64,000 nucleotides of DNA from the NCBI GenBank assembly GCA_958366705.1, contig CATXCB010000009.1, positions 28,667-92,666 on the forward strand, in the 5' to 3' direction. This stretch comes from an uncultured bacterium. GTDB taxonomy: Bacteria; Cyanobacteriota; Vampirovibrionia; Gastranaerophilales; Gastranaerophilaceae. This document shows positions 7,920 through 17,114 of this stretch, one piece after another. How positions within the stretch are numbered: position 1 is the first letter of the stretch; each line of letters opens with the position of its first letter. Both the position numbers and the translations under genes were made by a program. The notes beneath the pieces were generated by a model that was given only the letters and a program-made list of their open reading frames with translations, did not search any database and had not been told where the DNA came from.

Positions 7920-10607
7920 ATGACAACAAAAAGCAAAAAGACTGTTGAAAAACTGGAAGAGACTTTAAATGCTAAGTCTGGTCTTGTTGACAACGCTGAA
8001 CAATTAGAATTACTAATTGAAAGAGTAAAAAAAGCTCAAAAACTTTATGCAACTTTCTCTCAAGAACAAGTTGACAAAATTTTTAAAGCTGCTGCAACTG
8101 CAGCAGACAAAGCTCGTATTCCTCTTGCAAGAATGGCTGTTGAAGAAACAGGCATGGGTATTTTAGAAGATAAAATTATTAAAAACCATTTTGCATCAGA
8201 ATACATTTACAACAAACATAAAAATGCTAAAACTTGCGGTATCATAAAAGAAGATAAAGCTAATGGTATTAAAACAGTTGCAGAACCTTTGGGTATTGTA
8301 GCAGGTATTGTACCAACAACTAACCCGACTTCAACTGCAATTTTCAAATCATTGATTGCATTAAAAACAAGAAACGCAATTATCTTCTCGCCACACCCTA
8401 GAGCTACAAAATGTACTATTGCAGCTGCAAGAATTGTTTTAGAAGCTGCAGTTAAAGCTGGTGCTCCGGAAGATATTATCGGATGGATTGATATCCCTTC
8501 AATTGATTTATCAAATCAGTTGATGAAACACCCTGACATTGCTTGTATTTTAGCTACAGGTGGTCCGGGCATGGTTAAAGCTGCATATTCATCAGGTAAC
8601 CCTGCATTAGGTGTTGGACCTGGTAATGCTGCTGCTGTTATTGATGAAACTGCGGATATTAAAATGGCTGTTTCTTCAATTCTTATGTCAAAAACTTTCG
8701 ATAACGGTATGATTTGTGCTTCAGAACAATCTGTTGTTGTTGTTGATAGTATTTATGAAGAAGTTAAAAAAGAATTTGTTTATAGAGGTGCATATTTAAT
8801 CAATGAAGCTGAAGAAAAGAAAATGATTGATCTTCCGTTTATTGATCCAAAACGTGGTACAGCTCATCCTGACATTGTTGGTCAAAGTGCACATAGAATT
8901 GCAGAATTATCAGGTTTTGAAGTTCCTGAAACTGCAAAAATCTTGTTGGCTGAAAGACCATCTGTTGATTGGAATGATCCGTTCTCAAGAGAAAAATTGT
9001 CTCCTGTATTGACTATGTATAGAGCAAAAGATTTTGAAGAAGCAACAGAAATGACTTATGAATTAGTATCAAAAGGCGGTGCAGGACACTCAGCTGACCT
9101 TTATACAGATACACGTAGTCAAGAAAGAGTTAACAAATTTGCAGAAAAAATGCCTGCATGCCGTGTAATGATTAACTCTCCATCTGCTCAAGGTGGTATC
9201 GGTGATTTGTTTAACTTTAAATTAGAACCATCACTTTCACTTGGTTGCGGTTCTTGGGGTAAAAACGCAGTATCCGGTAACATCGGAGTAGAAAACTTAT
9301 TGAACTACAAAACAGTTGCTGAAAGGAGAGAAAACATGTTATGGTTTAAGGTTCCTCAAAAAATCTACTTTAAACGTGGTGCTATTGATTTAGCTCTTCG
9401 TGAACTACAAGGTAAAAAACGTGCCTTTATTGTAACAGATAGATTCTTATTCAATTCAGGTGCTGTTTATAATATTACAAATGTATTGGACGAAATCGGT
9501 ATTGATTATCAAATCTTCTTTGATGTAAAACCGGATCCTACATTATCAACAATTAATCAAGCTATGGAAATGATTAGACCTTACGAACCGGATGTAATTA
9601 TTTCTTTAGGCGGCGGTTCTCCTATGGATGCTGCTAAAATTATGTGGTTAATGTATGAACAACCAGATACAAACTTTGAAGATATCTCTATGAGATTTAT
9701 GGATATCAGAAAAAGAATTTGTTCTATTCCTGAATTGGGTAAAAAAGCTACTATGGTTGCTATCCCTACAACTTCAGGTACAGGTTCAGAAGTTACTCCA
9801 TTTGCAATTATTACAGATGATGAATCTCAGGTAAAATATGCAATTGCAGATTACGCATTAACTCCAAATATGGCGATTGTTGACCCTAACTTTGTTGATG
9901 GTATGCCAAAAGGTTTAACTTCAGCATCAGGTATTGACGCATTAGTTCATGCAATCGAAGCTTATGTATCTTGTATGGCTACAAACTTTACAAATTCAAA
10001 TGCTTTGGAAGCAACTAAATTAGTATTTAGATACTTAGAAAGATCATACAATGAAGGTGCTAATGATCCTATGGCTAGAGAAAAAATGCACTATGCTGCT
10101 ACAATTGCAGGTATGGCATTTGCTAACTCATTCTTAGGATTATGTCACTCTATGGCACACAAATTAGGTGCTATGTTCCATGTACCTCACGGTGTAGCTA
10201 ACGCATTGTTAATCAGACAGGTAATCAAATACAATGCTGTTGATTGTCCTAAGAAACAAGCAATCTTCCCTCAATACAAATTCCCTAACGCAAAAGCTAA
10301 ATACGGTCAAATTGCTGACGAATTAGGCTTAGGCGGTAAGAATGATGATGAAAAGGTTGAATTGTTAATCAATGAAATCGATAGATTGATGAAAGCTATA
10401 AATCTTCCAAATTCAATCAAAGATTTCGGTATTGAAGAAAAAGACTTCTACGAAAAATTGGATGAAATGGTTGAATTGGCATTTGACGATCAATGTACAG
10501 GTGCTAACCCTGCATACCCAATAATGACAGATATTAAACAAATTTATATCGATGCATTTGAAGGTGTTGTTAGAGATTACTACCCTACAGCAAAAAAATC
10601 AAAATAA
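7920..10607 (+). CDS. adhE: bifunctional acetaldehyde/alcohol dehydrogenase AdhE
   Basis: Converts acetyl-CoA to acetaldehyde and then ethanol, using two NADH, the main route for disposing of fermentation electrons; AdhE proteins assemble into spirosome filaments. The N-terminal aldehyde dehydrogenase domain (about 25-445) carries the catalytic cysteine in D-N-G-M-I-C-A-S-E-Q (Cys266). The C-terminal iron-dependent alcohol dehydrogenase (about 462-885) begins at M-L-W-F-K-V-P and has the nucleotide motif G-G-G-S-P-M-D-A-A-K and the histidines of the iron site (L-V-H-A-I-E-A, C-H-S-M-A-H). Length 895 is normal. AAAAAGGAG precedes the ATG. It is monocistronic with its own promoter, operator and terminator. 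A GGAG site and ATG occur internally at the domain junction. Confidence 0.97.
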   Translation: MTTKSKKTVEKLEETLNAKSGLVDNAEQLELLIERVKKAQKLYATFSQEQVDKIFKAAATAADKARIPLARMAVEETGMGILEDKIIKNHFASEYIYNKHKNAKTCGIIKEDKANGIKTVAEPLGIVAGIVPTTNPTSTAIFKSLIALKTRNAIIFSPHPRATKCTIAAARIVLEAAVKAGAPEDIIGWIDIPSIDLSNQLMKHPDIACILATGGPGMVKAAYSSGNPALGVGPGNAAAVIDETADIKMAVSSILMSKTFDNGMICASEQSVVVVDSIYEEVKKEFVYRGAYLINEAEEKKMIDLPFIDPKRGTAHPDIVGQSAHRIAELSGFEVPETAKILLAERPSVDWNDPFSREKLSPVLTMYRAKDFEEATEMTYELVSKGGAGHSADLYTDTRSQERVNKFAEKMPACRVMINSPSAQGGIGDLFNFKLEPSLSLGCGSWGKNAVSGNIGVENLLNYKTVAERRENMLWFKVPQKIYFKRGAIDLALRELQGKKRAFIVTDRFLFNSGAVYNITNVLDEIGIDYQIFFDVKPDPTLSTINQAMEMIRPYEPDVIISLGGGSPMDAAKIMWLMYEQPDTNFEDISMRFMDIRKRICSIPELGKKATMVAIPTTSGTGSEVTPFAIITDDESQVKYAIADYALTPNMAIVDPNFVDGMPKGLTSASGIDALVHAIEAYVSCMATNFTNSNALEATKLVFRYLERSYNEGANDPMAREKMHYAATIAGMAFANSFLGLCHSMAHKLGAMFHVPHGVANALLIRQVIKYNAVDCPKKQAIFPQYKFPNAKAKYGQIADELGLGGKNDDEKVELLINEIDRLMKAINLPNSIKDFGIEEKDFYEKLDEMVELAFDDQCTGANPAYPIMTDIKQIYIDAFEGVVRDYYPTAKKSK

Positions 10608-10627
10608 ATTGATTGAATCATTAAGTA

Positions 10628-10662
10628 AAAGGCGCGGCAGATAAAATCTGCCGCGCCTTTTT
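10628..10662 (+). terminator. terminator of adhE
   Basis: A 14-bp GC-rich stem (10628-10641 with 10647-10660), loop TAAAA, then a T-run. It lies 20 nt past the stop codon. Confidence 0.9.
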
Positions 10663-10730
10663 GGTTATCAATTAAATAAAATAAATAATATTTGCCATGC
10701 TGGACTTTCTTAAGTTCTTAGAAATTTAAC

Positions 10731-10756
10731 AGATTCCGAAACAAGTTCGGAATGAC
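10731..10756. repeat. REP-like palindrome
   Basis: ATTCCGAA-ACAAG-TTCGGAAT is a perfect 8-bp hairpin flanked by AG and GAC. It has the same layout as the elements at 32913 and 42281. Confidence 0.55.
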
Positions 10757-10773
10757 ATTATGATTGTAAATAT

Positions 10774-10840
10774 AAAAAAAAAGAGTCTGGTAACAGACTC
10801 TTGGAATTAAGAATAGCTGGAAGTATGAAAAAGATTTTTA
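10774..10840 (-). ncRNA. candidate small RNA B, inverted copy of RNA A
   Basis: On the minus strand the 38-nt segment 10838-10801 is identical to 7448-7485. It runs into its own terminator: a 9-bp stem (10781-10789 with 10794-10802), a 4-nt loop and a T-run. A weak promoter, TTAACA with TTTATA, may lie at 10844-10875. The conserved core with a different hairpin argues that the core, not the terminator, is what selection keeps. The 5' end is not defined. Confidence 0.45.
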
Positions 10841-10937
10841 TTTATAAAATAATTTAAATAAATAAGTGTTAATAAAACAATTGCATAGATGGGTAATATT
10901 TTTATATTTTCGCAATTGTTTTTGTTTTCTTAATCGG

Positions 10938-10968
10938 AAAAAGCCCTATTTATATTATAAATAGAGCT
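10938..10968 (-). terminator. terminator of the 1035-aa protein gene
   Basis: A 12-bp stem with one G-U pair (10942-10953 with 10957-10968), followed on the minus strand by TTTTTCC. The rest of 10841-10937 shows no gene. Confidence 0.7.
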
Positions 10969-10996
10969 GTAAAAACTATTATTTGTTATAATTTAG

Positions 10997-13900
10997 TTAT
11001 GTTTTACCGCCTCTTGCAGCAGAAACAGCTGTTACTTTTTTCATTTTCTTTTTAGATTCGATTATACTGTCATTGTTAAATCGTTCAAGTTTTATTGTTG
11101 TTTTGTCATCTGTTACTGTTGCACTTTTTATATCGGCTGCTGTAGTTGCTGATGCTGCTAAAAGTGCAGAATTGTCTGATGTATTTTCTATATTTACCGA
11201 CTGTTGTTGGTTTTCTTCTTGAATTGGGATATTGTCGTTTGCATCATTTTTTGTGTTAATTACTCTTTCCGAATCGGAATTTTCAAGAGTTCGCTGGAGT
11301 AGTTTTATATCTCCATAGATATCTTCTTTATCGTCTATGGTTTTTGTTGATGAATTCAGAGCAATAATTTTATCTTCCAGAATTTGTGAAATTTTTGTAT
11401 CTTCATTTAGCATATCATCAACTTTATTTGTTTGAGTGTTAATGATTTGCTCTGCATCATTAGTTTTATTGCTTACAGTTTCTTTGTTTCTTGTGTTAGA
11501 TGCTGCTCTTGTCAGAATTTCTTCTTGCGCCGGAGTGTTTTTGTCTGTTGTTGTTTTTGGTCTGTTTTGAGCAGTTGATGTTTGTATGTTCTGGATATTT
11601 TCATTATTGTTTGCCAAATTTGTTGTAGGTATATTTGCTTCAGTATTTTGATTATCTGCAGGTTGAATTTCTGTTGATGTTAATTCAGGAATATTTGCAG
11701 CTTGTATTGCTTTTTGGTTTTTGGCGGCTGTTTTTTGAGCTTCGCTTAATGCCAGGTTTGTATTTTGAATTTCATCTGAAGCCTCATTACTAGCTGCAAT
11801 ACCTATACCTCCGGCAATATTTGCGGCTGCTCCTGTTGCAACTTGAGCTGAACCTTCAATTATCTGTTTGGTTGCTTGTATAGACATTGTTTGTCCGATA
11901 CTGTATGTGAACGGATTAAGCATTAATGCTATGCCGTTTTGAAGCAGTGGAATTCCTACAGACAGATTATATGTTCCAAATCCTGTAGTTATTGCTCCTG
12001 TAATTGTTGCGTTATTAGATATTTGTTTTGCATTTTGGTTTTGTACATTAAATTGCTGGTTTTGTTTTTGTAAATTTATTTTTGATTTTTGTCCTTTATT
12101 AGTTGAAGTGTTACTTGTTATAATTTCTTTATTCAAATCAGATGCAATTTTCTGATTTTCAGTGGAAATGTTGTTAATTTGACCAATTATTGGTTCAATT
12201 TCATTGTTTGTATCTGGCTGTGTATTTTGAATTTCATCTGATAATGCTGGTGTTATTGTTCCTGTTTTGTTTTCATTTTTATTGTCCGGTAAGTTTTGGT
12301 CAGAAGTGTTTTGAGGTGATTGTTTTTGTTCTGCTTGTGGCTGCGGAATTTTTTGAATACTGTCATTATTTTCTGCAGCTATAGAATCTAATTCTGCTAA
12401 ATATGTTTCTGTTTCTTGTTGATTTGCTTGATATTTACTTTGTATTTTAGTTTGTTCTTTTTGTAGTTTTGTAATATCTTTTTGCGCGGTATTGAATTCT
12501 TGCTGCATTGATTTTGTATCCTTAGAAATACCAGCTTCTCTTTCTCGTAAATTAGAAGTAGTAATTGAGGAAATGGTTGCAGCTTTAATTGCACCTTGAG
12601 GAGATCCTGTTACTGAAAGAGCTGTAAGAGGATTGTTGTTTGTTTGTGTTGTTTCTTGTGTTTTTTGATTATTTGAATCTTTATTTTGTTTTTGGTTGTT
12701 GTCTGCTATTTGTTGTTTTTCTTCATCAGTTAGTATCTCTTGATTATCTAAATTTTCGTTTTGTATAGTATTGTTGCTGTCGTTTACTTCTTGATTGTTT
12801 TCTGTAGTTTGCGCAGGTGGATTTTTAGAGGTCTTCTGTTGAATATTTTGTTCTAAAGGTTGCTTATCCTTTGTAGGCTCAGGTTTTGTTGATTGAGTCA
12901 GTGTATTCTCAGTTTGAGTCTCTTCTGTTTTATCAGGATTATTTTCTTGTGGGGAGGGGTTATTTTTAGGCAAAAGATTTTGTACTGTGCGTGTGTATTC
13001 TTTTGCAAAACTTTCAAGTTCAATATTTTTGCCGCTGTTAACTTTTGATATTATATCGTTAGTGTTTGTTTCCAAGGCAGTTCCTGTATCCAGTGCTACT
13101 TTTTGTATTGAAGTTGTATTTACGCCATATAAAATATCATTGAGTAAACCTGTATTTTGGTAAACTATTCCCTTTGTAGAGTGTGTTGCCATGTTATCAT
13201 TGTAGTTTCTGCCAAGTTTTGATAAGTCTTCGGCAGCTTTTAATGTATTTTGGGAAAGTTGAATATTTTCACTTGCTTCTGAATTTAACATATTCATACT
13301 TGATAGTAATTCATCCAGTTCGTTAGAATCTGTTTGAAGTCGTTTCATAGTATTATTGTTAGAGTTATTCAGTATTTTGCTTAACTCATTGTATCTGGAT
13401 TCTTCTGATTGGGATAAAGTTTTGTTTTTATTTTTTGTTTCAAGTTGTTTTAACTCATCTGACAGTTTTGTAATTTCTTGTATTGAATTTTTATAAGAGT
13501 TTTCTCTTTCTTCTTTTACCTCTTGGGCTTTGTCTACTGTTTTTTGAAACTCTTCTATCTTTAGCAGGTTGTCTTTTTGAGCGTTGTCAGCTTTATTGAC
13601 ATATTCTTTTGCTGTTTTTTGAATATTGTTAATAGAATTATCTCCGGTAATTTCTTCTGTTGAAGAATTATCGTCAAGGTTTGTTTCGTCAGAGATTATT
13701 TGATACGCTACGACATCTGATTCTTGTTGAGCATGTGCCCATAGTAAAACATCTTCAGGAATTTTATATCCTGAATTTTCCATTTGTATAATTTCTTCGT
13801 ATGAATAACCTGCCCATTGAGGATCTTGAATAGGGCATAGGGCAGCCTTTTTATGAAAAACTTCAGAGTATGCTCCTTTCATTTCTCGGACATCAATATT

Positions 13901-14104
13901 TCTAGCCATTGAAAGATAGTATTCATCAGAATATTTTGTTCCGTTCTTGGCTTTTAATTTTTTTGCATACTCTACAACACGTTCACTGTATTGTTTTGCT
14001 AAATCAGCATCTATACTTACACCGGAAGTGTCGACATCTCCTGATATATTAAAGTTTTCATTTCTTTTGTGAATTTTACTAATTCTCAATGTAGTGCCCT
14101 TCAT
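10997..14104 (-). CDS. very long low-complexity protein, 1035 aa
   Basis: I do not recognise the family. Residues 1-135 look like a folded alpha-helical domain (with E-Y-Y-L-S-M-A-R and L-L-W-A-H-A-Q-Q-E). After that come long N/Q/T/S-rich stretches mixed with coiled-coil blocks. About two thirds along (coded near 11800-12000) is a Gly/Ala-rich hydrophobic stretch of about 80 residues that could form two membrane helices, flanked by coiled coils. The C-terminus is basic. There is no N-terminal signal peptide. Coiled coils around a hydrophobic hairpin recall secreted pore or translocator proteins, but this is only a resemblance. No clear Shine-Dalgarno site is seen. It lies alone between terminators. 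Confidence 0.7.
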   Translation of the reverse strand: MKGTTLRISKIHKRNENFNISGDVDTSGVSIDADLAKQYSERVVEYAKKLKAKNGTKYSDEYYLSMARNIDVREMKGAYSEVFHKKAALCPIQDPQWAGYSYEEIIQMENSGYKIPEDVLLWAHAQQESDVVAYQIISDETNLDDNSSTEEITGDNSINNIQKTAKEYVNKADNAQKDNLLKIEEFQKTVDKAQEVKEERENSYKNSIQEITKLSDELKQLETKNKNKTLSQSEESRYNELSKILNNSNNNTMKRLQTDSNELDELLSSMNMLNSEASENIQLSQNTLKAAEDLSKLGRNYNDNMATHSTKGIVYQNTGLLNDILYGVNTTSIQKVALDTGTALETNTNDIISKVNSGKNIELESFAKEYTRTVQNLLPKNNPSPQENNPDKTEETQTENTLTQSTKPEPTKDKQPLEQNIQQKTSKNPPAQTTENNQEVNDSNNTIQNENLDNQEILTDEEKQQIADNNQKQNKDSNNQKTQETTQTNNNPLTALSVTGSPQGAIKAATISSITTSNLREREAGISKDTKSMQQEFNTAQKDITKLQKEQTKIQSKYQANQQETETYLAELDSIAAENNDSIQKIPQPQAEQKQSPQNTSDQNLPDNKNENKTGTITPALSDEIQNTQPDTNNEIEPIIGQINNISTENQKIASDLNKEIITSNTSTNKGQKSKINLQKQNQQFNVQNQNAKQISNNATITGAITTGFGTYNLSVGIPLLQNGIALMLNPFTYSIGQTMSIQATKQIIEGSAQVATGAAANIAGGIGIAASNEASDEIQNTNLALSEAQKTAAKNQKAIQAANIPELTSTEIQPADNQNTEANIPTTNLANNNENIQNIQTSTAQNRPKTTTDKNTPAQEEILTRAASNTRNKETVSNKTNDAEQIINTQTNKVDDMLNEDTKISQILEDKIIALNSSTKTIDDKEDIYGDIKLLQRTLENSDSERVINTKNDANDNIPIQEENQQQSVNIENTSDNSALLAASATTAADIKSATVTDDKTTIKLERFNNDSIIESKKKMKKVTAVSAARGGKT

Positions 14105-14161
14105 CCATATGGTTATACTTGTATAATTAACGGAATTTTGGCAGCTATCTTTAGTAATTTG

Positions 14162-14223
14162 AAAAAAAAACTGAAATCTTTAACAAATTGTTACATATAA
14201 CAAGTTTATTAAAGGTTTCAGTT
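14162..14223 (-). terminator. terminator of thioredoxin gene
   Basis: A 15-bp outer stem with one G-U pair (14169-14183 with 14209-14223) encloses a smaller TTGTTA/TAACAA hairpin. A long T-run follows on the minus strand. Confidence 0.8.
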
Positions 14224-14250
14224 CTTGAATTTTAAATATGATTTAAATGT

Positions 14251-14574
14251 TTAAATATGTTTTTCGATATTTGATATGATTGTAGACTTTGGCATTAATC
14301 CTGTCATTCTTTCTACAGCTTCGCCGGATTTGAATATCATAAGAGTAGGAAGTCCGCTGATAGAATATTCTTTAGCAATATTTAAGCTTTCTTCAACATT
14401 AACTTTTACGAATCTTACTTTGCTATCATAATTTTTAGCAAGTTCTTCAATAACTGGAGCAAGTTTTCTGCAAGGTCCGCACCAGGTTGCCCAGAAATCT
14501 ACAACAACAGGAATTTCAGATTGTAAAACTTCATGTTCAAACATGCCGTCTTTTACTTCAAAAATATTATCCAT
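14251..14574 (-). CDS. trxA: thioredoxin
   Basis: Cytosolic disulfide reductase of 107 residues, a standard length. The active site W-C-G-P-C is at 31-35 after F-W-A-T. The cis-proline loop is I-S-G-L-P-T-L near residue 73-79, and the buried Asp is in V-V-V-D-F. It is re-reduced by thioredoxin reductase, which is not in the window. GGGGA precedes the ATG at 7-nt spacing. It is divergent from the exonuclease gene. Confidence 0.95.
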   Translation of the reverse strand: MDNIFEVKDGMFEHEVLQSEIPVVVDFWATWCGPCRKLAPVIEELAKNYDSKVRFVKVNVEESLNIAKEYSISGLPTLMIFKSGEAVERMTGLMPKSTIISNIEKHI

Positions 14575-14667
14575 AATTTTGTCCCCATAATTTAACTAAC
14601 ACTTCACATTTTATCATGGAAAAAATTTTTGTGCTATCATCTATATAGTACTAATTAGGACAAAGAA

Positions 14668-15582
14668 ATGGCGAGAAAAAAAGTAATTGAGATAGTTTTA
14701 GACACTGAAACAACAGGATTGGATTACACTAGAGAAAAAATGGTTGAGTTTGCTGCACTCAGGCTTGAAAACGGCAAAATAAAAGACGAGTTTCAAACTT
14801 TGATAAATCCACAGCAGCATATTAGAAAATCAAGTATTGCAATTCATGGTATAACTGCGGATATGGTTGCGGATGCACCTACAGAAGCTGAAGTTATGCC
14901 TAAAATTTTAGAGTTTATCGGAGATTATCCGATAGTTGCTCATAATGCAATATTTGATTATACATTTATCAATGAAGCTTCAAAACGTGTCACAGGTAGT
15001 GAAATTAAAAATGAGAGAATTGATACCCAACAAATGTTTAAAGAAGTTTATCCAGAGTTGGATGCGCATGGTTTGAATGCTTTAACTGAAAAATTTAAAG
15101 TAGAATTAAAAGATCATCATAGGGCAATGGGTGATACAATGGGATTGGCGTTGGCTTATCCAAAGTTAAAAAAATTATATTTGCAGAAGTATGATTGGGA
15201 AAATAAGCAGCTTGAAAATGTGGAATACCTTTTTGAAAGATTTTTGCGTATTCAGCAGACTGTTACTACTCTTCAATCTGAATTACAGGATTTAAAATCT
15301 ATATTTAAACTATATTTTGATTTGGGTGGAAGTTCTATTACCTCTCAGGAAGGTGATTTGCTGCTTTATAATTCAAAACAAACTTTTGGTTATGATTTTG
15401 AACAAATAAAACCTGTTCTGGAAGAAATAGGAGCTCTTGAAAGAGCTACAAAATTAAATACCGGATTTATTGACAGATTAGTTAACGGACATAGTCTCGA
15501 TGATGAAAAACGGGAAATTATTAAAAATGCCAGACATGAACTAACTGAAACAAGAAATATTCAAGTAATTAAGAATAAATAG
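14668..15582 (+). CDS. DnaQ-like DEDDh 3'-5' exonuclease
   Basis: A 304-residue protein whose first 175 residues are an exonuclease domain of the DNA polymerase III epsilon type. The five catalytic residues are visible: Asp12 and Glu14 (L-D-T-E-T-T-G), Asp97 (H-N-A-I-F-D), and His151 with Asp156 (H-R-A-M-G-D). It cuts DNA (or RNA) from the 3' end, with two metal ions. The C-terminal 130 residues are helical and unlike the alpha-binding tail of E. coli epsilon, so it may be either the replicative proofreader or a repair exonuclease. AGGA precedes the ATG. It is followed after 13 nt by the transporter gene, probably in one transcript. Confidence 0.82.
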   Translation: MARKKVIEIVLDTETTGLDYTREKMVEFAALRLENGKIKDEFQTLINPQQHIRKSSIAIHGITADMVADAPTEAEVMPKILEFIGDYPIVAHNAIFDYTFINEASKRVTGSEIKNERIDTQQMFKEVYPELDAHGLNALTEKFKVELKDHHRAMGDTMGLALAYPKLKKLYLQKYDWENKQLENVEYLFERFLRIQQTVTTLQSELQDLKSIFKLYFDLGGSSITSQEGDLLLYNSKQTFGYDFEQIKPVLEEIGALERATKLNTGFIDRLVNGHSLDDEKREIIKNARHELTETRNIQVIKNK

Positions 15583-15595
15583 GAGAAAAAGACTT

Positions 15596-17014
15596 ATGTT
15601 AAAAGGATTAAGTGCATTTTATAAAGAACCTCCTGTAAAAGAACCTATACAAGATTCTGAAAAAGTAGATTCAATGTATAAACATTGGAGGTTAAGAATA
15701 TTCTATGCTTGTTTTATAGGGTATACAATATTCTATCTTTGTAAGAAAAATATTGCAGTCGCATTGCCGGGTATTATGGCAGAATTTCATTATTCAGCAA
15801 CAGAATTAGGTTTGTTGGGCAGTTCTCTATACTTAACTTATGGTATAGGTAAATTTGTTAACGGCGTATTGGCAGATGGTGCTGATGTTAGAAAATTTTT
15901 CCCTACAGCGTTATTAATGACTGCAATTGCTAATATATTGTTTGCACTGGCTCCAAATGCTGTGAGTATATTAGGTTTGAGCACAAAAATGTCAGCAATG
16001 GTTCTGTTATGGACTTTAGCATTTTTATGGGGTGTAAGCGGCTGGTTTCAATCAGCAGGTTTTCCGGCAGTTGCTAAGAGTTTAACTTACTGGTATTCAA
16101 ATTCTGAACGCGGGACAAAATGGTCATTATGGTCTTGTTCACATCAGACAGGTACATTTTTAAGTTTTATTCTTGCCGGTCATATCGCTGCTCATTTTGG
16201 CTGGAGAGCTGCATTTTTAGTTCCCGGTGCGCTGGCTGTTGTTACTGCAATCTGGTTGTTTGACAGACTTCGTGACAGACCTCAGTCTTTAGGACTTCCT
16301 GATGTTGAAGTTTATCGAAATGAACCTGTAAAAGAAACATCTTGCAGTGAGAAAAAAGAAGAAGACGATATGTCTTATGTTCAGATTTTTAAAAAATATG
16401 TTCTATGTAATAAAACAATCTGGTTATTAGCTATTGCATATATCTTTGTATATATTATCAGATTCGGCGCAGAAGACTGGATGATTATGTATCTGAAAAA
16501 TGCAAAAAATATTGAACTGAAAGATGCAACAAATATGATAGCATCATTACCTCTTGTTGGTATTTGCGGGACAGTTTGTGCAGGTTTGATTTCTGATAAA
16601 TTGTTTAAAGGAAAAAGAGCTCCGGTTAACTTAATTTATTTAGTCGGTGTTATTCTTGCAATTATTGCTTTGAAATTTAATACAATTAATGCTTTAAACT
16701 ATGTTATTATCGGTTTATTAGGGGCATTTACATATGGTCCGCAAATGATGATAGGCGGTCTTTGTGCAGTTGAATCAAGCTCTAAAAAAGTAGCTTCAGC
16801 AGCTTCTGGTTTTACCGGAACATTTGGCTATATCGGTGCATTTTTGTCAGCAACAGGGACAGGATTCCTTGTAGATAAATTAGGTACTAACGGTAATCAG
16901 AATTGGGATGGGGCTATATACTTCTGGTTAGTATCAGGAATCATATGTTTAATAATTTGTACAATTTTAGCTATTGAAGAATATAAAAAAGATTCTAAGA
17001 AGTCAGAAGCTTAA
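15596..17014 (+). CDS. MFS transporter of the organophosphate:phosphate antiporter family
   Basis: An integral membrane protein of 472 residues with about 12 membrane helices and a central cytoplasmic loop near 235-265. The sequence resembles the UhpT/GlpT/UhpC group: an R-x-x-Y-x-x-F-x-G-Y-x-x-F-Y opening, Y-W-Y-S-N-S-E-R-G-T-K-W at the start of helix 5, and H-Q-T-G-T. Members exchange sugar phosphates or glycerol 3-phosphate for inorganic phosphate, or sense them. The exact substrate cannot be read from the sequence. GGAG lies 10 nt before the ATG. The link with the upstream exonuclease looks like mere co-transcription. Confidence 0.85.
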   Translation: MLKGLSAFYKEPPVKEPIQDSEKVDSMYKHWRLRIFYACFIGYTIFYLCKKNIAVALPGIMAEFHYSATELGLLGSSLYLTYGIGKFVNGVLADGADVRKFFPTALLMTAIANILFALAPNAVSILGLSTKMSAMVLLWTLAFLWGVSGWFQSAGFPAVAKSLTYWYSNSERGTKWSLWSCSHQTGTFLSFILAGHIAAHFGWRAAFLVPGALAVVTAIWLFDRLRDRPQSLGLPDVEVYRNEPVKETSCSEKKEEDDMSYVQIFKKYVLCNKTIWLLAIAYIFVYIIRFGAEDWMIMYLKNAKNIELKDATNMIASLPLVGICGTVCAGLISDKLFKGKRAPVNLIYLVGVILAIIALKFNTINALNYVIIGLLGAFTYGPQMMIGGLCAVESSSKKVASAASGFTGTFGYIGAFLSATGTGFLVDKLGTNGNQNWDGAIYFWLVSGIICLIICTILAIEEYKKDSKKSEA

Positions 17015-17040
17015 TTAATATTTATTAAATAATATATAGT

Positions 17041-17074
17041 AAAAAAGACAGTGTATTTAAACTCTGTCTTTTTT
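17041..17074. terminator. bidirectional terminator, transporter and purB
   Basis: An 11-bp stem (17041-17051 with 17064-17074), A-rich on one side and T-rich on the other, between convergent genes. Confidence 0.8.
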
Positions 17075-17114
17075 ATTGCCTTATTATAAATCTATAAATT
17101 GCCGTTTATAAACT

